Shown here piece after piece: positions 19,324-29,988 of a stretch of DNA of 64,000 bases. Position 1 is the stretch's first letter, and each line of letters starts with the position of its first letter. The stretch is taken from contig JAITLO010000002.1 of NCBI GenBank assembly GCA_031277855.1, forward strand, positions 1 to 64,000, in the 5' to 3' direction. Source of the stretch: Acidovorax sp. (GTDB taxonomy: Bacteria > Pseudomonadota > Gammaproteobacteria > Burkholderiales > Burkholderiaceae_C). The position numbers and the translations under genes are program-made. The notes under the pieces were generated by a model. It had not been told where the DNA came from and made no database searches. It was given only the letters and a program-made list of their open reading frames with translations.

Positions 19324-19761
19324 ATGGATATTCAAGGAATTCTCAAGCAACTGCCCCACCGCTACCCTTTTTTGCTGGTGGACCGGGTGCTGGAACTTGA
19401 GCGCAACACACGCATCAAGGCCATCAAGAACGTCACGTTCAACGAACCGTTCTTCAACGGGCATTTCCCTGGCCGTCCCGTGATGCCCGGTGTCTTGATT
19501 CTGGAAGCACTGGCCCAGGCTGCAGGCCTGCTGGCTTTTGACGCCATGGGCCAGGTGCCGGACGAAAACAACATCTACTACTTTGTCGGCATCGACTCGG
19601 CGCGCTTCAAGCGCCCCGTGGTGCCGGGGGACCAGCTGGCGCTGGAGATCACCATCGACCGCGTGCGCGGCGGCATCTGGAAGTTCAATGCCGTGGCCAG
19701 CGTGGATGGCGAAGTGGCGGCCGAAGCCCAGCTGATGTGCACCATGCGTCACGTGGGATAA
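19324..19761 (+). CDS. fabZ: 3-hydroxyacyl-[acyl-carrier-protein] dehydratase FabZ
   Basis: A 145-residue hot-dog-fold dehydratase of fatty-acid synthesis. The motifs [29 protein letters not shown] (catalytic histidine) and LEALAQAAG (catalytic glutamate) are all present. The enzyme competes with LpxA for 3-hydroxyacyl-ACP, and the two genes are next to each other. The ATG at 19324 directly follows the lpxD stop. Confidence 0.97.
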   Translation: MDIQGILKQLPHRYPFLLVDRVLELERNTRIKAIKNVTFNEPFFNGHFPGRPVMPGVLILEALAQAAGLLAFDAMGQVPDENNIYYFVGIDSARFKRPVVPGDQLALEITIDRVRGGIWKFNAVASVDGEVAAEAQLMCTMRHVG

Positions 19762-19767
19762 GCATTG

Positions 19768-20562
19768 ATGGCGGCAGCGAGTCTGATTCACCCCAGCGCC
19801 GTGGTCGATCCGGCGGCGCAGCTGGACCCCACGGTATCGGTGGGGCCTTACGCCGTCATCGGCCCCCATGTGCGCATAGGCGCCCGCACTTCGGTGGGGG
19901 CGCATTGCGTCATCGAGGGTCACACCACCATTGGCAGCGATAACCAGATCTTCCAGTTCGCCTCGTTGGGTGCCGAGCCCCAGGACAAAAAGTACGCGGG
20001 CGAGCCCACGCGGCTGGTGATGGGCGACCGCAATACGGTGCGCGAGTTCTGCACCTTCAACACCGGTACCGTGCAGGACCGGGGTGAGACCACCATAGGC
20101 TCGGACAACTGGATCATGGCCTATGTGCACATTGCACATGACTGCATCGTCGGCGATAACACCACCTTGGCCAACAACACCACCTTGGCCGGCCATGTGC
20201 AGGTGGGTGACTGGGTCACCGTGGGTGGCCTGACCGGTGTGCTGCAGCGCATGCGCATAGGTGCTTATGCCATGGTGGGCTTCCAGGCCCATGTGAACAA
20301 GGATGTGCCGCCGTTCATGACGGTGGATGGCAATCCGCTGGCGGCGCGCAGCGTGAATCTGATCGGCCTCAAGCGCCGCGGTTTTTCGGATGCCCGCATT
20401 GCCGCCGTGCGCGAGATGCACAAGCTGCTCTATCGCCAAGGCCTGTCGCTGGAAGCGGCCATGCAGGCCATGGAAGCGCTCAAGGCCGAAGCCGACGCCG
20501 TGCAAGACGTGGAGTTGATGCAGGGCTTTTTGGCCTCTGCTGCCTACGGGATCACACGCTAG
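19768..20562 (+). CDS. lpxA: UDP-N-acetylglucosamine acyltransferase
   Basis: A 264-residue first enzyme of lipid A synthesis, adding a 3-hydroxyacyl chain to UDP-GlcNAc. Hexapeptide repeats begin at the N-terminus ([26 protein letters not shown]). The catalytic histidine is in [15 protein letters not shown]. The C-terminal helical region contains [20 protein letters not shown]. Seven bases separate it from fabZ. The ATG at 19768 is preferred over the TTG at 19765. Confidence 0.96.
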   Translation: MAAASLIHPSAVVDPAAQLDPTVSVGPYAVIGPHVRIGARTSVGAHCVIEGHTTIGSDNQIFQFASLGAEPQDKKYAGEPTRLVMGDRNTVREFCTFNTGTVQDRGETTIGSDNWIMAYVHIAHDCIVGDNTTLANNTTLAGHVQVGDWVTVGGLTGVLQRMRIGAYAMVGFQAHVNKDVPPFMTVDGNPLAARSVNLIGLKRRGFSDARIAAVREMHKLLYRQGLSLEAAMQAMEALKAEADAVQDVELMQGFLASAAYGITR

Positions 20563-20622
20563 CCGCTTGCGCGGCCTTGGCGTCTTCTTTGTTTTTCTTC
20601 ACCCTGTCCGTGAGTTTGCGAC

Positions 20623-21834
20623 GTGAATAGCTCTGCAACGCCCATGCAGTCAGCGCAAGCTGCTGCAGATCCCGTAGCGCCACACATTGCCATGGTGGCG
20701 GGTGAGGCCTCGGGCGATCTGCTGGCTTCGCTGCTGCTCGACGGTCTGCGCCAACGCTGGCCGCAGGCCCAATCCATGGGCATTGGCGGCGCAGCCATGC
20801 AAGAGCGGGGCTTTGACGCCTGGTGGCAAGCCGAGCGCCTGGCCGTGCATGGCTACAGCTGGGAAGTGTTGATGCGCGTGGCCGAGTTGCTGGGTATTCG
20901 CAAAAAGCTGCGCCAGCGTCTGATCGCCCACCCACCCTCGGTATTCGTGGGGGTGGATGCCCCGGACTTCAATCTGGGCCTGGAGACCGATTTGCGCGCT
21001 GCGGGCGTCAAGACGGTGCACTTTGTCTGCCCCTCCATCTGGGCCTGGCGTGCCGACCGCGTGGAAAAAATTCGCCGCGCGGCCGATCATGTGCTGTGCA
21101 TTTTCCCCTTCGAGCCCGAGCTGCTGGCCCAGCACGGCATAGATGCCACCTATGTGGGTCACCCGCTGGCCCAGGTGATACCGCTGCAGCCCGACCGTGC
21201 CGCCGCGCGCCGCCGTCTGGGTCTGCCCGAAGACGGGTTGGTGCTGGCCTTGTTGCCGGGCAGCCGGCGTTCGGAAGTGCGCTATATCGCTTCCGGCTTT
21301 TTCAAGGCTGCAGAGCTGATAAAGAAAGCGCTGCCAGCTATTAAAATCGTAGTTCCCGCAGTGCCTTCCCTGATGGAAGAGGTGGGACAGATCGCGGCCG
21401 AAGCCGGCATGCAAGACCAGGTGCAGATTGTGCGTGGCCAATCGCATGACGTGCTGGCCGCCTGCAACTGCACGCTGATTGCCAGTGGCACGGCCACGCT
21501 GGAGGCTGCGCTGTTCAAGCGCCCCATGGTCATCAGCTACAGCATGCACCCCTGGAGCTGGCGGCTGATGCAGCGCAAGCAGCTCCAGCCCTGGGTGGGG
21601 CTGCCCAACATCCTGTGTCGCGACTTTGTCGTGCCTGAGCTGTTGCAGGACGCGGCCACGCCCGAGGCCCTGGCCCAGGCTGCATTGGGCTGGCTGCGTG
21701 CCAGCCAGGATGCGCCCGCCACCATTGATGCGCTGGAACAGCGCTTCACTGCACTGCACCACGAACTACACCGAGATACCGCCGAACTGGCCGCCCATGC
21801 GATCGAAAAAATCATTGCCCCCCCCGCTGCTTGA
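20623..21834 (+). CDS. lpxB: Lipid-A-disaccharide synthase
   Basis: A 403-residue family GT19 glycosyltransferase condensing lipid X with UDP-2,3-diacylglucosamine at the inner membrane. Visible blocks are [19 protein letters not shown] near the N-terminus, [10 protein letters not shown], the [12 protein letters not shown] motif and [12 protein letters not shown] near the C-terminus. The GTG at 20623 has GTGAG 9 bases upstream; an ATG at 20644 is an alternative giving 396 residues. The last 38 bases overlap rnhB. An AT-rich patch at 21317-21351 contrasts with the GC-rich surroundings but keeps the frame. Confidence 0.94.
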   Translation: MNSSATPMQSAQAAADPVAPHIAMVAGEASGDLLASLLLDGLRQRWPQAQSMGIGGAAMQERGFDAWWQAERLAVHGYSWEVLMRVAELLGIRKKLRQRLIAHPPSVFVGVDAPDFNLGLETDLRAAGVKTVHFVCPSIWAWRADRVEKIRRAADHVLCIFPFEPELLAQHGIDATYVGHPLAQVIPLQPDRAAARRRLGLPEDGLVLALLPGSRRSEVRYIASGFFKAAELIKKALPAIKIVVPAVPSLMEEVGQIAAEAGMQDQVQIVRGQSHDVLAACNCTLIASGTATLEAALFKRPMVISYSMHPWSWRLMQRKQLQPWVGLPNILCRDFVVPELLQDAATPEALAQAALGWLRASQDAPATIDALEQRFTALHHELHRDTAELAAHAIEKIIAPPAA

Positions 21835-22525
21835 GCAAGGCTGCCTGCCCTGGCATCCGCCCGGGCTGGTGGCTGGGGTGGACGAAGCCGGGCGTGGCCC
21901 GCTGGCCGGCCCTGTGGTCGCCGCTGCCGTCATCTTGGACGATCAAAATCCCATTGCCGGCCTGAACGATTCCAAAAAGCTCACGGCCCGCAAACGCGAG
22001 CAGCTGTTTGACGAGATTCGTGCCAAGGCGCTGTGCTTTTGCATAGCCCAGGCCTCGGTGCAGGAGATTGACCAGCTCAATATTCTGCAGGCCACCATGC
22101 TGGCCATGCGCCGCGCCGTGTTGGGTCTGCGGCTCAAGCCGGTGCGGGTGTTGGTGGACGGCAACCAGCTGCCCATGCTGGAGGTGCCGGCCGAGGCCAT
22201 TGTCCAGGGTGATGCGTTGGTGCAAGCCATTTCCGCTGCCTCCATCCTGGCCAAGGTCACGCGGGACCGCTGGTGCGACCAGCTGGATGCCCAATACCCG
22301 CAGTACGGCTTTGCCGCCCACAAGGGCTATGGTACGGCCGTGCACCTGGCGGCGCTGCGCGAACATGGCGCGACGGTGGAGCACCGCAGCTCTTTTGCGC
22401 CCGTGGCCAAGGTGCTGCAGTCGGGCGTCATGTGTGTCGGCCTGCAGCCTGCTCCCATTGCCTGTGAAAGCGGCGTCTCCGCCTTGCGTGCGGGGAGTGT
22501 GGCCCAGGCTTCGCTGTATTCCTGA
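21797..22525 (+). CDS. rnhB: Ribonuclease HII
   Basis: A 242-residue RNase HII removing ribonucleotides from RNA-DNA hybrids. The first catalytic motif [12 protein letters not shown] lies at about residue 30, followed by LNDSKKLT, the [10 protein letters not shown] aspartate and [12 protein letters not shown]. The C-terminal tail after SSFAPV is about 35 residues longer than the minimal enzyme. The ATG at 21797 overlaps the end of lpxB by 38 bases; a TTG at 21815 would shorten the overlap. The lpxB-rnhB link is seen in many Gram-negatives. Confidence 0.93.
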   Translation: MRSKKSLPPPLLEQGCLPWHPPGLVAGVDEAGRGPLAGPVVAAAVILDDQNPIAGLNDSKKLTARKREQLFDEIRAKALCFCIAQASVQEIDQLNILQATMLAMRRAVLGLRLKPVRVLVDGNQLPMLEVPAEAIVQGDALVQAISAASILAKVTRDRWCDQLDAQYPQYGFAAHKGYGTAVHLAALREHGATVEHRSSFAPVAKVLQSGVMCVGLQPAPIACESGVSALRAGSVAQASLYS

Positions 22526-22580
22526 GTCCGGTTTTCGGGCCTTGGGGCTTTGCTGCCCATCACCAAATCAAGAGGTTGCC

Positions 22581-23372
22581 ATGGCTTTCGCTGCCCAGCC
22601 GATGCATATCCAGTCGCGTGACAACGCCTTCGTCAAATCCTTGCGCCGCCTGTCCCAGGACAGCACGGCCTACCGCAAGCAGGGCCAGGTCTGGCTGGAG
22701 GGCGACCACCTGTGCCGCGCCGCGCTGGCGCGCGGTCTGTTGCCGCAGGTGGCAGTGTTTGCAGAGTCTTTTTGGCCGCAAGCGCCCAAGGAGTGGGCAC
22801 AGGCTGCTCCCAAAGTCATAGTTTTGGCAGATGCCTTGTTTGCCGAAATCAGCGGCCTGGAGTCGCCGGCCCGCATGGGCTATGTGATGGCCTGGGACGG
22901 TGCGGCAGCTGTGCGCCCCGGTGTTTCCACCGTGGTGCTGGACCGGGTACAGGACGCGGGCAATGTGGGCTCCATACTGCGCAGCGCCTCGGCCTTTGGC
23001 TTTGGCCAGGTGCTGGCCCTCAAAGGCACGGCCGCACTGTGGAGCCAGAAAGTGCTGCGCGCCGGCATGGGGGCGCACTTTGGTCTGCACCTGGTGGAGT
23101 CAGCATCCGAGGCCGATGTCCAGACCTTGCAACTGCCCTTGATCGTGACCAGCTCCCACCAGGGCAGCTTGATCCACGAAGCCGATCTGCCCTGGCCTTG
23201 CGCCTGGGCCATGGGTCATGAGGGGCAGGGCGTGGGCGAGGCGCTGATGCAGCAGGCTGCGCACCGCATCAGCATTGCCCAGCCGGGTGGCGAGGAGTCG
23301 CTCAATGTGGGGGCAGCAGCGGCCATCTGCCTGCATGCCAGCAGTGTGAGCATGCTGCGACGTCAGGGGTAA
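22581..23372 (+). CDS. TrmH-family (SPOUT) RNA 2'-O-methyltransferase
   Basis: A 263-residue SPOUT methyltransferase, probably acting on rRNA or tRNA ribose. An N-terminal substrate-binding region (SRDNAFVKSLRRL) precedes the knotted domain, whose motifs VLDRVQDAGNVGSILRSA, MGHEGQGV and ISIAQPGGEESLNVGAAAAI are complete. Its close relatives include RlmB and TrmH, but the exact target cannot be read from sequence. The ATG at 22581 follows AGAGG. It starts 55 bases after rnhB and may be cotranscribed. Confidence 0.87.
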   Translation: MAFAAQPMHIQSRDNAFVKSLRRLSQDSTAYRKQGQVWLEGDHLCRAALARGLLPQVAVFAESFWPQAPKEWAQAAPKVIVLADALFAEISGLESPARMGYVMAWDGAAAVRPGVSTVVLDRVQDAGNVGSILRSASAFGFGQVLALKGTAALWSQKVLRAGMGAHFGLHLVESASEADVQTLQLPLIVTSSHQGSLIHEADLPWPCAWAMGHEGQGVGEALMQQAAHRISIAQPGGEESLNVGAAAAICLHASSVSMLRRQG

Positions 23373-23409
23373 TCCCGAGGCGAGTCCAGGGGATGTAACC
23401 GCACCAGCC

Positions 23410-23415
23410 TATAAT
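23410..23415 (+). promoter_or_regulatory. Candidate -10 element of the carAB promoter
   Basis: A perfect TATAAT occurs 138 bases before the carA start codon. No clear -35 element is seen 17 bp upstream. The leader between it and carA could hold pyrimidine or arginine control, but no specific site can be identified by eye. Confidence 0.45.
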
Positions 23416-23552
23416 GGGCGGCTTTCAAGCATTCCTTCCTACGCCTAGCGACGCTTTCTCGCCATCCCCTGCTGACATACCTGTCCCCGCGCATCTGCGA
23501 ATTTGCGAGGGGCTGCGTTGGGCGTAACCGTAATAAAAAACCGGAGAACCCA

Positions 23553-24725
23553 GTGCTTTTGTCTCTCAAGGGAGCCTTCCCCCCCGCCATCTTGGCGCTC
23601 GCAGACGGCACGGTCTTTGTTGGCAATTCGATTGGTGCGCAAGGCACCACGGTGGGCGAAGTCGTTTTCAACACCTCGCTGACCGGCTACCAGGAAATCC
23701 TCACCGACCCCAGCTATTGCCAGCAGATCGTGACCCTCACGTATCCGCACATTGGCAACTATGGTGTCAACCCCGAGGATGTCGAAGCTGACAAGATCCA
23801 TGCCGCAGGTTTGATCATCAAAAACCTGCCCCTGCTGGCCAGCAACTTCCGCAGCACCCAGACCCTGTCCGAATACCTGGTCGATGGCGGCACCGTCGCC
23901 ATTGCCGATATCGACACCCGCAAGCTGACCCGCTTGCTGCGTGACAAGGGCGCACAAAACGGCGCCATCGTGGGCCTGGCCGCTGGCGAGACTGTCACCC
24001 AAGCCAAGATTGACGAAGCCATTGCTGCCGCCAAGGCAGCGCCGAGCATGAAGGGCCTGGATCTGGCCAAGGTGGTGAGCACCACCAAGTCCTACCCCTG
24101 GAGCCAGACCGAGTGGAAGCTGGGCCAAGGCTACGGCAAGCTCGAGTCGCCCAAGTTCAAGGTTGTGGCCTATGACTTCGGCGTGAAGACCAACATCTTG
24201 CGCATGCTGGCCGAACGCGGCTGCGATGTGACCGTGGTGCCGGCCCAGACGCCTGCCAAGGACGTGCTGGCGCTGAACCCCGATGGCGTGTTCCTGTCCA
24301 ACGGCCCTGGCGACCCAGAACCTTGCAGCTACGCCATTGCTGCGGCGCAGGAAATCATGGCCGCCAAAAAGCCTTTGTTCGGCATTTGCCTGGGTCACCA
24401 GATCATGGCCCTGGCCTCGGGCGCCAAGACCTTCAAGATGCAAAACAGCCACCACGGTGCCAACCACCCCGTGAAGGAGCTGGGCACTGGCCGCGTCAGC
24501 ATCACCAGCCAGAACCACGGCTTTGCCGTGGAGCTGGACTCGCTGCCCGCCCATGTGCGCGCCACCCACATCAGCCTGTTTGACGGCACGCTGCAAGGCC
24601 TGGAGCGCACCGATGTGCCGGCCTTCTGCTTCCAGGGTCACCCCGAGGCCTCGCCCGGCCCGCACGATATTGCCTACCTGTTCGACCGCTTCACGGCACT
24701 GATGGAGACACACAAAAATGCCTAA
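23553..24725 (+). CDS. carA: Carbamoyl-phosphate synthase, small (glutaminase) subunit
   Basis: A 390-residue subunit that hydrolyses glutamine and passes ammonia to CarB, feeding arginine and pyrimidine synthesis. The N-terminal domain has [15 protein letters not shown]. The class I amidotransferase domain has the nucleophile cysteine in [16 protein letters not shown] and the histidine-glutamate pair in [12 protein letters not shown]. It starts with GTG at 23553 after CCGGAGAAC. It overlaps carB by 8 bases, so translation is coupled. Confidence 0.97.
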   Translation: MLLSLKGAFPPAILALADGTVFVGNSIGAQGTTVGEVVFNTSLTGYQEILTDPSYCQQIVTLTYPHIGNYGVNPEDVEADKIHAAGLIIKNLPLLASNFRSTQTLSEYLVDGGTVAIADIDTRKLTRLLRDKGAQNGAIVGLAAGETVTQAKIDEAIAAAKAAPSMKGLDLAKVVSTTKSYPWSQTEWKLGQGYGKLESPKFKVVAYDFGVKTNILRMLAERGCDVTVVPAQTPAKDVLALNPDGVFLSNGPGDPEPCSYAIAAAQEIMAAKKPLFGICLGHQIMALASGAKTFKMQNSHHGANHPVKELGTGRVSITSQNHGFAVELDSLPAHVRATHISLFDGTLQGLERTDVPAFCFQGHPEASPGPHDIAYLFDRFTALMETHKNA

Positions 24726-27700
24726 GCGCACCGACCTTAAAAGCATTCTGATTATTGGCGCCGGTCCCATCGTGATCGGCCAGGCCTGTGAGTTTGACTA
24801 CTCCGGCGTGCAGGCCTGCAAGGCGCTGCGCGAAGAGGGTTACAAGGTCATTCTGATCAACAGCAACCCCGCCACCATCATGACCGACCCGGCCACGGCC
24901 GACGTCACCTACATCGAGCCCATCACCTGGCAAACGGTCGAGAAGATCATTGCCAAGGAGCGTCCCGATGCCATCTTGCCCACCATGGGTGGCCAGACCG
25001 CGCTGAACTGCGCCCTGGACCTGTGGAAGCACGGCGTGCTGGACAAGTACAAGGTGGAGCTGATTGGCGCCAAGCCCGAAGCCATCGACAAGGCCGAAGA
25101 CCGCCTGAAGTTCAAGGACGCCATGACCAAGATCGGTCTGGGTTCCGCGCGCTCCGGCATCGCCCATTCCATGGACGAAGCCTGGGCCGTGCAAAAGGAA
25201 ATGGGCTTCCCCACCGTGATCCGCCCCAGCTTCACGCTGGGTGGCACGGGTGGCGGCATTGCCTACAACCCCGAAGAATTCGAGACCATCTGCAAGCGCG
25301 GCCTGGAGGCTTCGCCCACCAATGAGCTGCTGATCGAAGAATCGCTGCTGGGTTGGAAAGAGTACGAGATGGAAGTGGTGCGCGACACCGCCGACAACTG
25401 CATCATCGTCTGCTCCATCGAAAACCTGGACCCCATGGGTGTGCACACCGGTGACTCCATCACCGTGGCGCCTGCCCAGACGCTGACCGACAAAGAGTAC
25501 CAAATCATGCGCAATGCCTCGCTGGCCGTGCTGCGTGAAATTGGTGTGGACACCGGTGGCTCCAACGTGCAGTTCTCGGTGAATCCCAAGGACGGTCGCA
25601 TGATCGTCATCGAGATGAACCCCCGCGTTTCGCGCTCTTCGGCACTGGCCTCCAAGGCCACGGGTTTCCCCATTGCCAAGATCGCTGCCAAGCTGGCCGT
25701 GGGCTTCACGCTGGACGAGCTGAAGAACGAAATCACCGGCGGCAAGACCCCGGCCTCGTTCGAGCCATCGATTGACTACGTGGTCACCAAGATCCCACGT
25801 TTTGCTTTCGAGAAATTCCCCACCGCCGACAACCGCCTGACCACGCAGATGAAGTCCGTGGGCGAGGTCATGGCCATTGGCCGTACCTTCCAGGAGTCCT
25901 TCCAGAAAGCCCTGCGCGGCCTGGAAGTGGGCGTGGACGGCATGAACGAAAAAACCCAGGACCGCGAAATCCTGGAAAAGGAGCTGGGCGAGCCCGGTCC
26001 CGAGCGCATCTGGTACGTGGGCGATGCCTTTGCCGCCGGCTGGACGCTGGATGAGGTGCATGCCATCACCAAGATCGACAAGTGGTTCCTGGTGCAGATC
26101 GAAGAGATCGTGAAGATCGAACTCGACCTGGACAAGCACTTCGCCGCCCACGGCGACAAGGCTTTGTCGCTGCTGGACGCCGCCACGCTGCGCACGCTGA
26201 AGCAAAAAGGCTTCTCCGACCGCCGCCTGGCCAAGCTGCTGCACACCACGGACAAGGCAGTGCGCGAAGCGCGCAAGGCCCTGAAGGTGCGCCCCGTGTT
26301 CAAGCGCGTGGACACCTGCGCGGCCGAGTTCGCCTCCAACACCGCGTACATGTACTCCACGTACGACGAGGAATGCGAAGCCGCGCCCACCAACAAGAAA
26401 AAAATCATGGTGCTGGGTGGTGGCCCCAACCGCATCGGCCAGGGTATTGAGTTCGACTACTGCTGCGTGCACGCCGCCATGGCCATGCGCGAGGACGGCT
26501 ATGAGTCCATCATGGTCAACTGCAACCCCGAGACCGTGTCCACCGACTACGACACCTCGGACCGCCTGTACTTCGAGCCGCTGACGCTGGAAGACGTGCT
26601 GGAGATCGTGGCCATCGAGCAGCCTGTGGGCGTGATCGTGCAGTACGGCGGCCAGACGCCTTTGAAGCTGGCTCTGGGCTTGGAAAAAGAAGGCGTGCCC
26701 ATCATCGGCACCACGCCCGACATGATCGATGCGGCTGAAGACCGTGAGCGCTTCCAAAAGCTCCTCAACGACCTGCATCTGCTGCAGCCGCCCAACGCCA
26801 CGGCCCGTACCGAAGCCGAAGCGCTGGAAAAGGCTGCCGGCCTGGGCTATCCGCTGGTGGTGCGCCCCAGCTATGTGCTGGGCGGCCGTGCCATGGAAAT
26901 CGTGCACGAGCAGCGCGACCTGGAGCGCTATATGCGCGAAGCAGTGAAGGTGAGCAACGATTCGCCCGTGCTGCTGGACCACTTCCTGTCCAACGCCATC
27001 GAGTGCGATGTGGACTGCGTGCGCGACAGCACCGGCGCCGTGTTCATCGGCGGCGTGATGGAGCACATCGAGCAAGCCGGCGTGCACAGTGGTGACTCCG
27101 CCTGCTCGCTGCCGCCTTACTACCTGAAGCCCGAGACCGTGGCCGAGATCAAGCGCCAGACCGCTGCCATGGCCGAAGGCCTGAGCGTGGTGGGCCTGAT
27201 GAATGTGCAGTTCGCCATCCAGGAGCGTGACGGCCAGGACATCATCTATGTGCTGGAAGTCAACCCCCGCGCCTCGCGCACCGTGCCCTTCGTCTCCAAG
27301 GCCACGGGCATTCAGCTGGCCAAGGTGGCTGCTCGCTGCATGGTCGGCCAGAGCCTGGCCGAGCAGGGCGTGACCAAGGAGGTGACGCCGCCTTACTTCA
27401 GCGTCAAGGAGGCCGTCTTCCCCTTCGTGAAGTTCCCCGGTGTGGACACCATCCTCGGCCCCGAGATGAAGTCCACCGGTGAAGTCATGGGCGTGGGCAA
27501 GACCTTCGGCGAGGCTTTTGTGAAGAGCCAGCTGGGTGCCGGCGTCAAGCTGCCCAGCGAAGGCAAGGTCTTCCTCACCGTGAAGAACAACGACAAGGCG
27601 CGTGCCGTGGTGATTGCCAAGGAGTTGGCGGCCATGGGCTTCACCCTGTGCGCCACGCGCGGCACGGCGGCAGCCATTGCCGAAGCCGGCGTGGAAGTGC

Positions 27701-27966
27701 AGACCGTGAACAAGGTCACCGAGGGTCGCCCTCACATCGTGGACATGGTGAAGAACGAAGAAATCGCCATGGTCATCAACACGGTGGAAGAGCGCCGTAA
27801 CGCCATTGCCGACTCGCGCGCCATCCGTACCAGCGCTTTGCTGGCACGGGTGACCACCTTCACCACCATCTTCGGCGCGGAAGCGGCCGTGGACGGCATG
27901 AAGGCCATGCGCGGCAACCTGGATGTGTACTCGGTCCAAGAGTTGCACGCCCAGCTGACGCACTGA
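24718..27966 (+). CDS. carB: Carbamoyl-phosphate synthase, large subunit
   Basis: A 1,082-residue subunit close to the E. coli length (1,073). Two homologous ATP-grasp halves are visible: the first starts [19 protein letters not shown] and the second [19 protein letters not shown] near residue 562. An oligomerisation region lies between them, and a C-terminal MGS-like allosteric domain begins around residue 940. It builds carbamoyl phosphate from bicarbonate, ammonia and two ATP. A strong terminator at 28038-28071 ends the carAB unit. Confidence 0.98.
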   Translation: MPKRTDLKSILIIGAGPIVIGQACEFDYSGVQACKALREEGYKVILINSNPATIMTDPATADVTYIEPITWQTVEKIIAKERPDAILPTMGGQTALNCALDLWKHGVLDKYKVELIGAKPEAIDKAEDRLKFKDAMTKIGLGSARSGIAHSMDEAWAVQKEMGFPTVIRPSFTLGGTGGGIAYNPEEFETICKRGLEASPTNELLIEESLLGWKEYEMEVVRDTADNCIIVCSIENLDPMGVHTGDSITVAPAQTLTDKEYQIMRNASLAVLREIGVDTGGSNVQFSVNPKDGRMIVIEMNPRVSRSSALASKATGFPIAKIAAKLAVGFTLDELKNEITGGKTPASFEPSIDYVVTKIPRFAFEKFPTADNRLTTQMKSVGEVMAIGRTFQESFQKALRGLEVGVDGMNEKTQDREILEKELGEPGPERIWYVGDAFAAGWTLDEVHAITKIDKWFLVQIEEIVKIELDLDKHFAAHGDKALSLLDAATLRTLKQKGFSDRRLAKLLHTTDKAVREARKALKVRPVFKRVDTCAAEFASNTAYMYSTYDEECEAAPTNKKKIMVLGGGPNRIGQGIEFDYCCVHAAMAMREDGYESIMVNCNPETVSTDYDTSDRLYFEPLTLEDVLEIVAIEQPVGVIVQYGGQTPLKLALGLEKEGVPIIGTTPDMIDAAEDRERFQKLLNDLHLLQPPNATARTEAEALEKAAGLGYPLVVRPSYVLGGRAMEIVHEQRDLERYMREAVKVSNDSPVLLDHFLSNAIECDVDCVRDSTGAVFIGGVMEHIEQAGVHSGDSACSLPPYYLKPETVAEIKRQTAAMAEGLSVVGLMNVQFAIQERDGQDIIYVLEVNPRASRTVPFVSKATGIQLAKVAARCMVGQSLAEQGVTKEVTPPYFSVKEAVFPFVKFPGVDTILGPEMKSTGEVMGVGKTFGEAFVKSQLGAGVKLPSEGKVFLTVKNNDKARAVVIAKELAAMGFTLCATRGTAAAIAEAGVEVQTVNKVTEGRPHIVDMVKNEEIAMVINTVEERRNAIADSRAIRTSALLARVTTFTTIFGAEAAVDGMKAMRGNLDVYSVQELHAQLTH

Positions 27967-28037
27967 ATCGGTTACGGATTTTCCGCACCGATGCCGTGGC
28001 AAACACGGCATAATCGACCCTGATCGATAGGAACTCA

Positions 28038-28071
28038 CCGCCGCGCTGTTAGCGCGGCGGTTTGTTTTTTT
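28038..28071 (+). terminator. Terminator of carAB
   Basis: CCGCCGCGCT (28038-28047), loop GTT and AGCGCGGCGG (28051-28060) form a perfect 10-bp GC stem, followed by TTTGTTTTTTT. It lies 71 bases past carB and 100 bases before greA. Confidence 0.93.
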
Positions 28072-28171
28072 GGGGCATGGCCCCGTTGCGCCGATGGCCT
28101 GTAACCATCAGCGCCCCCGCGCGCTGGGTGCTGCGAAAGCACCCGGCAATGCTTTTAGTGGAGACTTTTTT

Positions 28172-28648
28172 ATGGCCACCATTCCCATTACCAAGCGCGG
28201 CGCCGAGAAGCTCAAGGAAGAGTTGCAGCGCCTGAAGACCGTGGAGCGCCCAGCCGTGATCCAGGCTATCGCCGAGGCGCGTGCCCAGGGTGATTTGAGC
28301 GAAAACGCCGAATACGAATCCGCCAAGGAACTCCAGGGCTTTATCGAAGGCCGTATTGCCGAGGTGGAAGGCAAGCTGTCTTCGGCCCAGGTCATCGACC
28401 CCTCGGCCGTGGATGCCGGCGGCCGCGTGGTGTTTGGCGCCACCGTGGAGCTGGAAGACGAGGACAGCGGCGCTGCTGTGACCTACCAGATCGTGGGTGA
28501 GGACGAGGCCGACCTGAAGCTGGGCCTGATCAACATCTCCAGCCCCATTGCCCGTGCCCTGATCGGCAAGGAAGAGGGTGATGTGGCCGTGGTGCAAGCC
28601 CCGGGCGGCGAGCGCCGCTACGAAGTGGTGGCGGTCAAGTACCTGTAA
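28172..28648 (+). CDS. greA: Transcription elongation factor GreA
   Basis: A 158-residue transcript-cleavage factor that rescues backtracked RNA polymerase. The N-terminal coiled coil carries the tip motif [14 protein letters not shown] with the acidic residues needed for cleavage. The C-terminal FKBP-like domain ends [16 protein letters not shown]. The length is standard. The ATG at 28172 follows GTGGAG. Confidence 0.97.
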   Translation: MATIPITKRGAEKLKEELQRLKTVERPAVIQAIAEARAQGDLSENAEYESAKELQGFIEGRIAEVEGKLSSAQVIDPSAVDAGGRVVFGATVELEDEDSGAAVTYQIVGEDEADLKLGLINISSPIARALIGKEEGDVAVVQAPGGERRYEVVAVKYL

Positions 28649-28667
28649 ACAAGGCAAGGCAATCACC

Positions 28668-29096
28668 ATGCAGGGTTTGCAGGCCCGTCTCCCGCAACTG
28701 TTGGCTGCCCTCTGGTGGGGCAGCCTGACGGCCATGGGCGTGGCGGTGCAGGTCTTGTTTGCCACTTGGCCAAGCACTCCGGCCGCAGGCGCTGCGGCGG
28801 CTTTGTTGGCCGCGCAGACCTGGATTTCCATAGCATGCTGTGTATTGCTGCTGATGTTTTCCAAGCAAAAACATGCGCAAAAGCAGGAGCCATGGGCACA
28901 AGATGCTCTGGTTTTTGTTTTGGGCGGTTTGTTGCTGGCGCTGCTGGGTCAATACGGCGTGCTGCCGCGTGTGCTGGCCAAGCAGGGTGAGGTCTGGTTC
29001 TACGTAGGTCTGCTGCTGTATGTGCTGCAGTGGCTGTGTGCGCTGCGCCTGGCATGGCGTTTGATGGCGCCAGGGCAGGGCGAGCTTCGGTCTTGA
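28668..29096 (+). CDS. DUF4149-like small integral membrane protein
   Basis: A 142-residue protein with about four hydrophobic helices (roughly residues 8-33, 42-62, 78-102 and 110-133), mostly Leu/Ala. It looks like the uncharacterised DUF4149 family, as judged by size and topology only. The start is 19 bases after the greA stop, so the two are probably cotranscribed up to the terminator at 29112-29143. No catalytic motif is visible and no function can be assigned. Confidence 0.7.
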   Translation: MQGLQARLPQLLAALWWGSLTAMGVAVQVLFATWPSTPAAGAAAALLAAQTWISIACCVLLLMFSKQKHAQKQEPWAQDALVFVLGGLLLALLGQYGVLPRVLAKQGEVWFYVGLLLYVLQWLCALRLAWRLMAPGQGELRS

Positions 29097-29111
29097 AGCC
29101 GTGCAACATAC

Positions 29112-29143
29112 AAAAAAAGCAGTCCGAGAGACTGCTTTTTTTA
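29112..29143. terminator. Bidirectional terminator between convergent genes
   Basis: A-run, GCAGTC, short loop CGAGA, GACTGC and T-run form a symmetric hairpin. It can stop both the greA transcript (+) and the glycosyltransferase transcript (-), whose stop codon lies at 29200. Confidence 0.88.
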
Positions 29144-29199
29144 TAGCGCCTTATGCCTACAGGGTAAGCCATCGGCGCGGCTTGGGCCGTGAGGCCAGC

Positions 29200-29952
29200 T
29201 TACTCGCGCCAATGCTCTGCCACCCACAGGGCGGGCTTGATGAAGCGAAAGCGGCGGTTGCGCCGGCCGGCCAGGGCATCGGGCGGATTGCATTCGCCGT
29301 GGAAGATGACGATGCGCGCACCTTCGGGCACAAAGGGGGCCTTCCAGTAGTTGGTGGGCCAGCTCGGAATGCCGTGGTATTTGAAGCTGGGGCACCAGGC
29401 CGCGGGCCAGTATTTCAGCTTGCCCTGCTTGTGCAGCACATCCGACAGATAGGCCTGCTCGTTGCGGAACTGCTGGCGGATCTCTTCAAAGTGACCGCGG
29501 AAATATTCCAGCACGTCCGGATGGGCGCCCAGCTCGAAGCGGTACACCGAGGAGTTGCCGGTGATGCGCCAGGGGCGCTTGTGGTCGTGGATGATGAGGA
29601 ATTCACCGGGGTAGGTGAAGAACTCGTCCAGCGGGCCGGTGATCACCACGTCCACATCCAGGAACAAGGCCGTGCCCTTGAGGCCGTGCAGGTCGGCCGC
29701 AAAGGTGGTCAGCTTGGTCCAGCCGCGCTCGGGAATGCCGGGCGGCAGGTCCAGCGAGGGAATGGGCAGGCATTCCACTTCGGAGCGAATCCCTTCGCTG
29801 TTGTCGGTCAGGCAGACAAAGCGAAAATCACCGCTGAGATGGCGGCGCACCATGGCGTAGAGACGGTTGACGTACTCCGGGCCGTACTTGGTGCCCCATT
29901 TCATGCAGAGGATATGGCGCTCAGGCGCCGCCGATGTCGTATTCAAAGCCAT
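29200..29952 (-). CDS. Putative glycosyltransferase with DVD motif
   Basis: A 250-residue soluble protein with the features of a GT-A glycosyltransferase. The N-terminal HILCMKWGTKYGPEYVNRL resembles the nucleotide-sugar half, and GTALFLDVDVVITGPLDEF supplies a DxD-type metal site near residue 95. FHGECNPPDA follows near the C-terminus. The frame is open to 29979 but the ATG at 29952 is chosen. It starts 36 bases after the yhbY stop on the same strand and is probably cotranscribed with it. Donor and acceptor are unknown; no LPS or capsule gene adjoins it. Confidence 0.65.
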   Translation of the reverse strand: MALNTTSAAPERHILCMKWGTKYGPEYVNRLYAMVRRHLSGDFRFVCLTDNSEGIRSEVECLPIPSLDLPPGIPERGWTKLTTFAADLHGLKGTALFLDVDVVITGPLDEFFTYPGEFLIIHDHKRPWRITGNSSVYRFELGAHPDVLEYFRGHFEEIRQQFRNEQAYLSDVLHKQGKLKYWPAAWCPSFKYHGIPSWPTNYWKAPFVPEGARIVIFHGECNPPDALAGRRNRRFRFIKPALWVAEHWRE

Positions 29953-29988
29953 GGCAGGTGTGTCGTGGGTGTGCAGCAAACGCTACTT

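Noticed and set aside
22068-22580. A 171-codon upstream extension of the TrmH-family gene.
   Set aside because: It runs through rnhB in another frame; the ATG at 22581 has AGAGG and starts the conserved N-terminus.
24691-28038. A 1,115-codon open frame antisense to carB, and similar long antisense frames opposite bamA (15434-17770), ppk (39395-41641) and rnr (1807-4347).
   Set aside because: They are products of the high GC content and codon bias of the genuine genes on the other strand. Their translations are rich in His, Gly and Leu and match no family.
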